A stretch of DNA of 64,000 nt, from NCBI GenBank assembly GCA_963930655.1, contig OZ005616.1, positions 24,006,922 to 24,070,921 of the forward strand. The letters run 5' to 3'. This document shows, one piece after another, positions 59,594-64,000 of this stretch. A program made the position numbers and the translations under genes. The notes beneath the pieces were generated by a model. It saw only the letters and a list, made by a program, of their open reading frames with translations, was not told the DNA's origin and made no database searches. This stretch comes from Myrica gale. Its lineage: Eukaryota; Streptophyta; Magnoliopsida; Fagales; Myricaceae. Within the stretch, counting starts at the first letter, position 1. Every line of letters starts with the position of its first letter.

Positions 59594-59954
59594 TGTTGGG
59601 GTCCACACCCATAAGAGATAGACTTAGAATAGAAGTAGACTTATTGTGGAAGTCTACTTGCTCCCTACTTCTAGTTTATCTAGGATTCTCTTAGGGTTTT
59701 CTCTTTGTATTCTTCCCTATAAATAAGAGGCTTATGTTATAGAGAAGAGGCACGTGAGCACGTGAGATCGTGTGCATTGGGCAGAGAGAGAGGAAGAGAA
59801 AGAGGGTGGTGTGACTATTGTACTGGGGCGGGTAGAGTAATTTTCTTAGGCTTTCTTAATAAAATTGCTCTGGGGTGGACGTAGGTCGGATTGGGGCCGA
59901 ACCACGTAAATCTGGTGTTCCTTTCTTTGAATTTTCGTGACGCTTTTCCCAACA
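59594..59954 (+). repeat. 5' LTR
   Basis: Starts TGTTGGGGTCC and ends CCCAACA. Contains a TATAAATA box at 59718-59725 and an AATAAA polyadenylation signal at 59858-59863, giving the usual U3-R-U5 layout. Confidence 0.95.
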
Positions 59955-59956
59955 AG

Positions 59957-59969
59957 TGGTATCAGAGCC
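59957..59969 (+). other. Primer binding site (tRNA-iMet type)
   Basis: TGGTATCAGAGCC begins 2 bp after the 5' LTR and matches the complement of the plant initiator tRNA-Met 3' end. Confidence 0.9.
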
Positions 59970-60248
59970 TGGTTCGAGGAGCCGGAGTAGTTTTTCGGGA
60001 GAAGCGGAGAAGGTCCGAAACTTTCAAAGTGGTCCGATCTGAGATTGGAGAACACCAGCCTGCAGAGGAGATCGAGACGAAGCCGTTGGTCGAAACCGCG
60101 TCGTCAGAATCTCCGGGACGCGCCTCCACGCGCCGCAGGAAGAAGAAAAGGCGCCGCCACGCGTCACACGCGCCCGCACGCGCCGAACAGAGAAGGGCGA
60201 GTGGTCTTCACTCTCTCCACGCGCCACACGCGCCAGCGACAGCAGACT

Positions 60249-60415
60249 GCCACGTGTCCTGTGACGTCAGCATCCACGTCATCGCCACGTCAGCAGTGGG
60301 TCCCACGAGATCTGAGTCGGTAGTGCCACGTCATCCGCCACGTCAGCATTGCCACGTCAGCAGAGGGATCAGGGTCGGCGTGCCACGTCAGCTTTGCCAC
60401 GTCATCAGAGAATAT
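60249..60415 (+). promoter_or_regulatory. Cluster of ACGTCA (bZIP-type) motifs inside the LTR element
   Basis: Within about 165 bp there are eight ACGTCA cores, mostly as GCCACGTCAGC or GCCACGTCATC, plus one CACGTG at 60251 and one palindromic TGACGTCA. ACGT cores of this type bind plant bZIP factors (TGA, HY5 and ABF-like). The motif spacing is irregular, so this is not a simple tandem repeat. Whether it acts as an enhancer is inference. Confidence 0.6.
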
Positions 60416-60578
60416 TCCTGAGGAATATTCCGGTTTTATTTGTTCAGTGTGGTTTTTTGGCCGGTTCAGGGGCTTTTAGGCCGGTTTTCGAGCAGGTCAG
60501 ACCGGTTCCTAAGGTTTTAGGCCATCCCGGATCCATTGGTGCAGTCAGAATTGTGAAATTCGGCCTCGATCAGTGTGA

Positions 60579-60788
60579 ATGATGGCGGAGAGTATGATTA
60601 CCGGTTTGATGATATTGACTGCTGCAAACTACATGAACTGGAAGCCACAAATGGAGGATATTCTTTATGGGAAGGATATGTATGATCCATTGGAGAACAT
60701 GGGAAAGAAACCGGAGGGGATTGACGAGGTAAAGTGGAAGAAGATCAACCGGAAGGTTATAGGCCGGTTGATTGTTGACTTCGTCTAG
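60579..60788 (+). pseudogene. gag N-terminal remnant
   Basis: A 69-codon frame starting MMAESMITGLMILTAANYMN and followed by WKPQMEDILYGKDMYDPLE resembles the start of copia-type gag (NYxxWKxxMEDIL pattern). It ends at a TAG and the rest of gag-pol is missing. Confidence 0.6.
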
Positions 60789-61087
60789 AAAACGAAGGTG
60801 CTTGGTACCAGCCGGAGGAGATGCAAGAGCAGGGGGAGATACTGTTCTACATGGGTCCGGCTGTACAAGCAGGGGATGCGGGCACCCTATGCGGGGGTGC
60901 AGGACACTCGGATGAGAGTGTGGTCGTCTGGTGACAAGGACGAGGTTGGAGTGCCAGTAGAATAAGGTTGCAAGGGGTGGTGAGCAAGGGGAGCAACAGA
61001 CACCAAGTTGCAGGAAGTTTCTACTGTTGAAAACCCGGGTAGCACTCAACCGAAAGATGTCAAGAACAAATTCTTCTCTTATGGTTA

Positions 61088-61101
61088 TGGAGGGGGAGAT
61101 T
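61088..61101 (+). other. Polypurine tract
   Basis: GGAGGGGGAGATT directly precedes the 3' LTR and fits the plus-strand primer. Confidence 0.8.
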
Positions 61102-61462
61102 TGTTGGGGTCCACACCCATAAGAGATAGACTTAGAATAGAAGTAGACTTATTGTGGAAGTCTACTTGCTCCCTACTTCTAGTTTATCTAGGATTCTCTT
61201 AGGGTTTTCTCTTTGTATTCTTCCCTATAAATAAGAGGCTTATGTTATAGAGAAGAGGCACGTGAGCACGTGAGATCGTGTGCATTGGGCAGAGAGAGAG
61301 GAAGAGAAAGAGGGTGGTGTGACTATTGTACTGGGGCGGGTAGAGTAATTTTCTTAGGCTTTCTTAATAAAATTGCTCTGGGGTGGACGTAGGTCGGATT
61401 GGGGCCGAACCACGTAAATCTGGTGTTCCTTTCTTTGAATTTTCGTGACGCTTTTCCCAACA
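61102..61462 (+). repeat. 3' LTR
   Basis: 361 bp, the same length as the 5' LTR. I saw no difference between them when comparing by eye. Confidence 0.95.
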
Positions 61463-62179
61463 AAGAGGTCCAAAATAGAAGATACAATCAACCTTCCCCC
61501 ACCCTTCTTCAATGCCTCCCAACTTATCAACATGTTTGGGCAGCACGGTTTTAGTGTCCAAGAAATGGTGGCTCTCTCGGGTAAACAATTAAACATGTTA
61601 CAAGTTTTTTGGCTGCAGGATTAATTGCGTATATGTTTTAACTTTCTTGTTCCTCAAGGGAACATTATTGAAAGGATTATTTTTAAGGAGTCAATGTCAC
61701 ATATCATGAGTTTCTTGTTCCTCTATCCAAAAATCACTAAACTACGAACGCACGCGATCACTAATTAGCGTCGGTGATCTTGGTTTTTGCATGCAGGGGC
61801 ACATACGCTAGGAGCGGCAAGGTGCTCTTCATTCAAAAGCAGATTGAATAGTGTAGATCCAACTTTGGATAGAGGCTTTGCAAACACATTGGCCAAAACA
61901 TGCAGTGCTGGAGATAATGAAGAACAACCCTTCGATGCGACGAGGACCACTTTCGACAATCTTTACTACAACGCATTGCTGAGGAAAGCCGGGGTGCTTA
62001 GTTCGGATCAAACATTATATGCCACCCCAAAAACAAGAGCCATTGTCAATGGCTATGCTCTGAACGAAGCCATGTTCTTCTTTGATTTCCAGCGGGCAAT
62101 GGTGAAAATGAGCACACTTGATGTTAAAGAAGCTGGTTCCAAAGGCGAAGTACGCGAAGATTGCCATAAAATTAACTGA

Positions 62180-63189
62180 AGTAAATTAGTTAAAGTGAAG
62201 GGTTGAGCCAGTATTGATTCTGTTAAGTATGGAGATATTATAATGAATAATTACGGTCCTTATTAGTGTCCGCTGTGTTCCCTGTAGAATATTGTAACAC
62301 TTGGGTCATGTTTTTAATTAGCTAGTGTTACGTGATCTCATGGAATTTTTGTACGTACTTCTCATTTGTAGAAATATGTAAAATTAATGAAAATATGAAC
62401 TGGAAGTATATATATTTGTCTCGTGCCATTTTTAATTTCTGGGATTTAGTGGATGAAGGGAAGGAAGAAGGGTCTCAAAGGGTTTATTTTCTGAGATAAT
62501 TTGTATCTGCAGTACTATGCAAATAATTAAATTAATACTTTTATGGAAACTTAATTAATTTTGTTTGCCTCGATCCATGATAAATAGCCCAATATAATTT
62601 AACACGTACGTACGCCATGCATGCATTTACAATATTACACCCCTTAAATGTACATGTATATAAATGCACAAATACGTAGAATCATCTGCTGAACACTAAA
62701 TTAAAAGGAGAAATACCAGAAGCTATATCAAAGTTCATGCATAGCATACATACAAATGTACGTACGTAACGCCAGGCTTTTAAAATTATCTCACACCCCA
62801 ATTGTTCCTACAAAAGTAGCAAGCATTAAACATTGGGGAGATGATAAATGTCGATTAATAGAATTTAATATCGTAAAGATTCAGATATTAAATTAGTTGG
62901 AAATTATCTCTAAACAAAATATCGAGATCTTTGCCTATTCATTCAGTGCCCAGACGTTATCCTCTTTCCTCCCGTTCTACTTCATACATGCTATAAGTAT
63001 AAGCCCCAACCGACGAAGTTTGTGAAGTGGGCCCACACTGGATCTAAATGAGGCCCAAGCCCAGACTTGTGTCATCTTCCGTTCGTTGTTCCTTTCAAAA
63101 AATCTGAGACTTGAAGCAAAAACTTCCTCACTCTGATTCTCGCGCAGATCCAATTTTGCCGAGGAAGAGTGTGAAAGTATCAGCGGAAA
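62180..63189. other. Intergenic region between the peroxidase and SFT2-like genes
   Basis: AT-rich with no recognised coding or mobile sequence. The last ~100 bp before 63190 are the probable 5'UTR of the SFT2-like gene. Confidence 0.45.
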
Positions 63190-63336
63190 ATGGAGAAGAT
63201 GAACCAGGCCTTGGAGAAGATGAAGATGCTAGTGGGAATGGAGGTGGAAGAACAAGAAGCTCCTTCACTAGAAGAGAACAGCTCCTTCTCTTTCATGGAC
63301 GACCTTAATCGCAACTGCACCTTGTCCACGAAGCAG
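63190..63336 (+). CDS. SFT2/Got1-like vesicle transport protein, exon 1 (gene continues past the window)
   Basis: Forty-nine codons from MEKMNQALEKMKMLVGMEVE to FMDDLNRNCTLSTKQ, then a GT donor at 63337. This is the cytosolic N terminus of plant SFT2-type four-helix membrane proteins that help vesicles fuse with the Golgi. The membrane segments would lie in later exons, and I do not find them before 64000. The following ~660 bp are intron-like. Identification rests on this short exon. Confidence 0.7.
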
Positions 63337-64000
63337 GTCCTTTATTCCTCGCTATCTTTGCTTTTTTCCCTCTGTTTGGTTGCTCGGAAAACCAGGGAAA
63401 ATAGAAATTAAGCATTTTGGTCTTCACCAGCCAATTCGTCAAATGCTGGCATTACGCTCTCTTTTCAAGTTTATTGCTGTTTAATTGGCTTTATACTTTC
63501 ATCATTGTCGTCTCCTTTACCTTACCCTTGTTCTGCATATACTTGAGGCTCCATCATGAAACTTCGGAGTATTATTGAAATTATGTAAATCGAAGTGAAG
63601 GGAAGTAAATCCTTTTGATATGCTAATTCGTGAGATTAATGCGCGCTTCCTAGCTTTTAGACTACTCCACAGAACTCGTGGGAAAACTTACCAGTATTGC
63701 TGTTTGCTAACGAACAAATATATGACAATAGTCGGAGCATTCAGGATTGGCCGCGAGAAAGAAGATGAATGGTAACTTTTCCAAAACATTGCGTTAGAGC
63801 TGATCAGAATGGTGGTTGCAACTGTGTGATAAAATAATAGAGGTGATCAATCCCTATGAAAGCACTGAACTTTGGATCTAAAACTGATTGCTAGAGTTGG
63901 AAATAGGTTGGCGAAGCATGACTTGCCATAAAGGAAGCCATAAGCTTAAGTGGGTGATATGTATTGTGCCGCGTTAGGCATCTCATGTAAGCTAAGAGTG
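63337..64000 (+). other. Intron 1 of the SFT2-like gene, nothing else seen
   Basis: AT-rich sequence without a coding frame that matches the family. The exon 2 start (RLYGF-type block) was not found in the window. Confidence 0.45.

Larger units (their letters stand above)
59594..61462 (+). mobile_element. Non-autonomous LTR retrotransposon (copia-like, 1.87 kb)
   Basis: Two 361-bp LTRs with TG...CA ends flank a 1147-bp interior. A tRNA-iMet type PBS follows the left LTR and a purine tract precedes the right LTR. A perfect 5-bp target duplication AAGAG lies at 59589-59593 and 61463-61467. The interior codes only a gag-like start and has no protease, integrase or RT. The two LTRs look identical when read side by side, so insertion is recent. 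It depends on another element for movement. Confidence 0.95.

Noticed and set aside
59891..60421. 176-codon frame in the LTR element
   Set aside because: Starts inside the LTR U5, is very Arg/His/Ala-rich because of GC-rich motifs, and resembles no gag or pol protein.

Overview
The window is nuclear DNA from a eudicot plant, probably woody. Genes have many introns with GT-AG junctions, and the proteins belong to plant families (VQ, PLS-type PPR, SGS3, MS1/MMD1-type PHD, class III peroxidase). Spacers are AT-rich and full of transposable elements. No tRNA, rRNA, CRISPR or bacterial-style operon was seen.

Layout. 0-5.6 kb: MITE and LINE relics, a foldback element, and a possible 5' leader for the next gene. 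5.6-18.9 kb: a compact gene block of VQ31-like (+), an E-class PPR gene resembling SLG1 (-), and a 12-exon CLPTM1-family membrane protein (+). From memory these correspond to Arabidopsis At5g08480, At5g08490 and At5g08500 in the same order, so the block looks like conserved microsynteny. 19.8-26.3 kb: SGS3 (-), tail-to-tail with CLPTM1. It has a 1-nt frameshift near its N terminus and a probable 5'UTR intron holding a 2.3-kb hAT element with a perfect 8-bp target duplication, a captured GH20 exon and a nested MITE.

27-35 kb: two degenerate GDSL lipase copies. One is split by a rearranged LINE whose RT core is inverted; the other is cut by a second hAT of the same family. 36.2-41.5 kb: an intact 5-exon PHD-finger gene close to At1g33420/MMD1. 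Its last two exons and 3' flank are duplicated at 46.6-48.9 kb as a pseudogene, with a 23-bp minisatellite between the copies. 49-58 kb: an hAT transposase relic and a full-length 6.2-kb L1-type LINE (-) with a 15-bp target duplication and only two amber codons in ORF2. 58.9-62.2 kb: a PER47-like peroxidase whose exon 3 is split by a 1.87-kb non-autonomous LTR retrotransposon with identical LTRs, so the insertion is recent. 63.2 kb to the end: the first exon of an SFT2/Got1-like vesicle transport gene that runs off the window.

The genes do not form a single pathway. SGS3 works in siRNA production that controls transposons, and it sits in a window heavily colonised by several element classes. 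Most notable are the gene-capturing hAT inside SGS3, the SGS3 frameshift, and the recent LTR element in the peroxidase, which carries a dense ACGTCA motif cluster.
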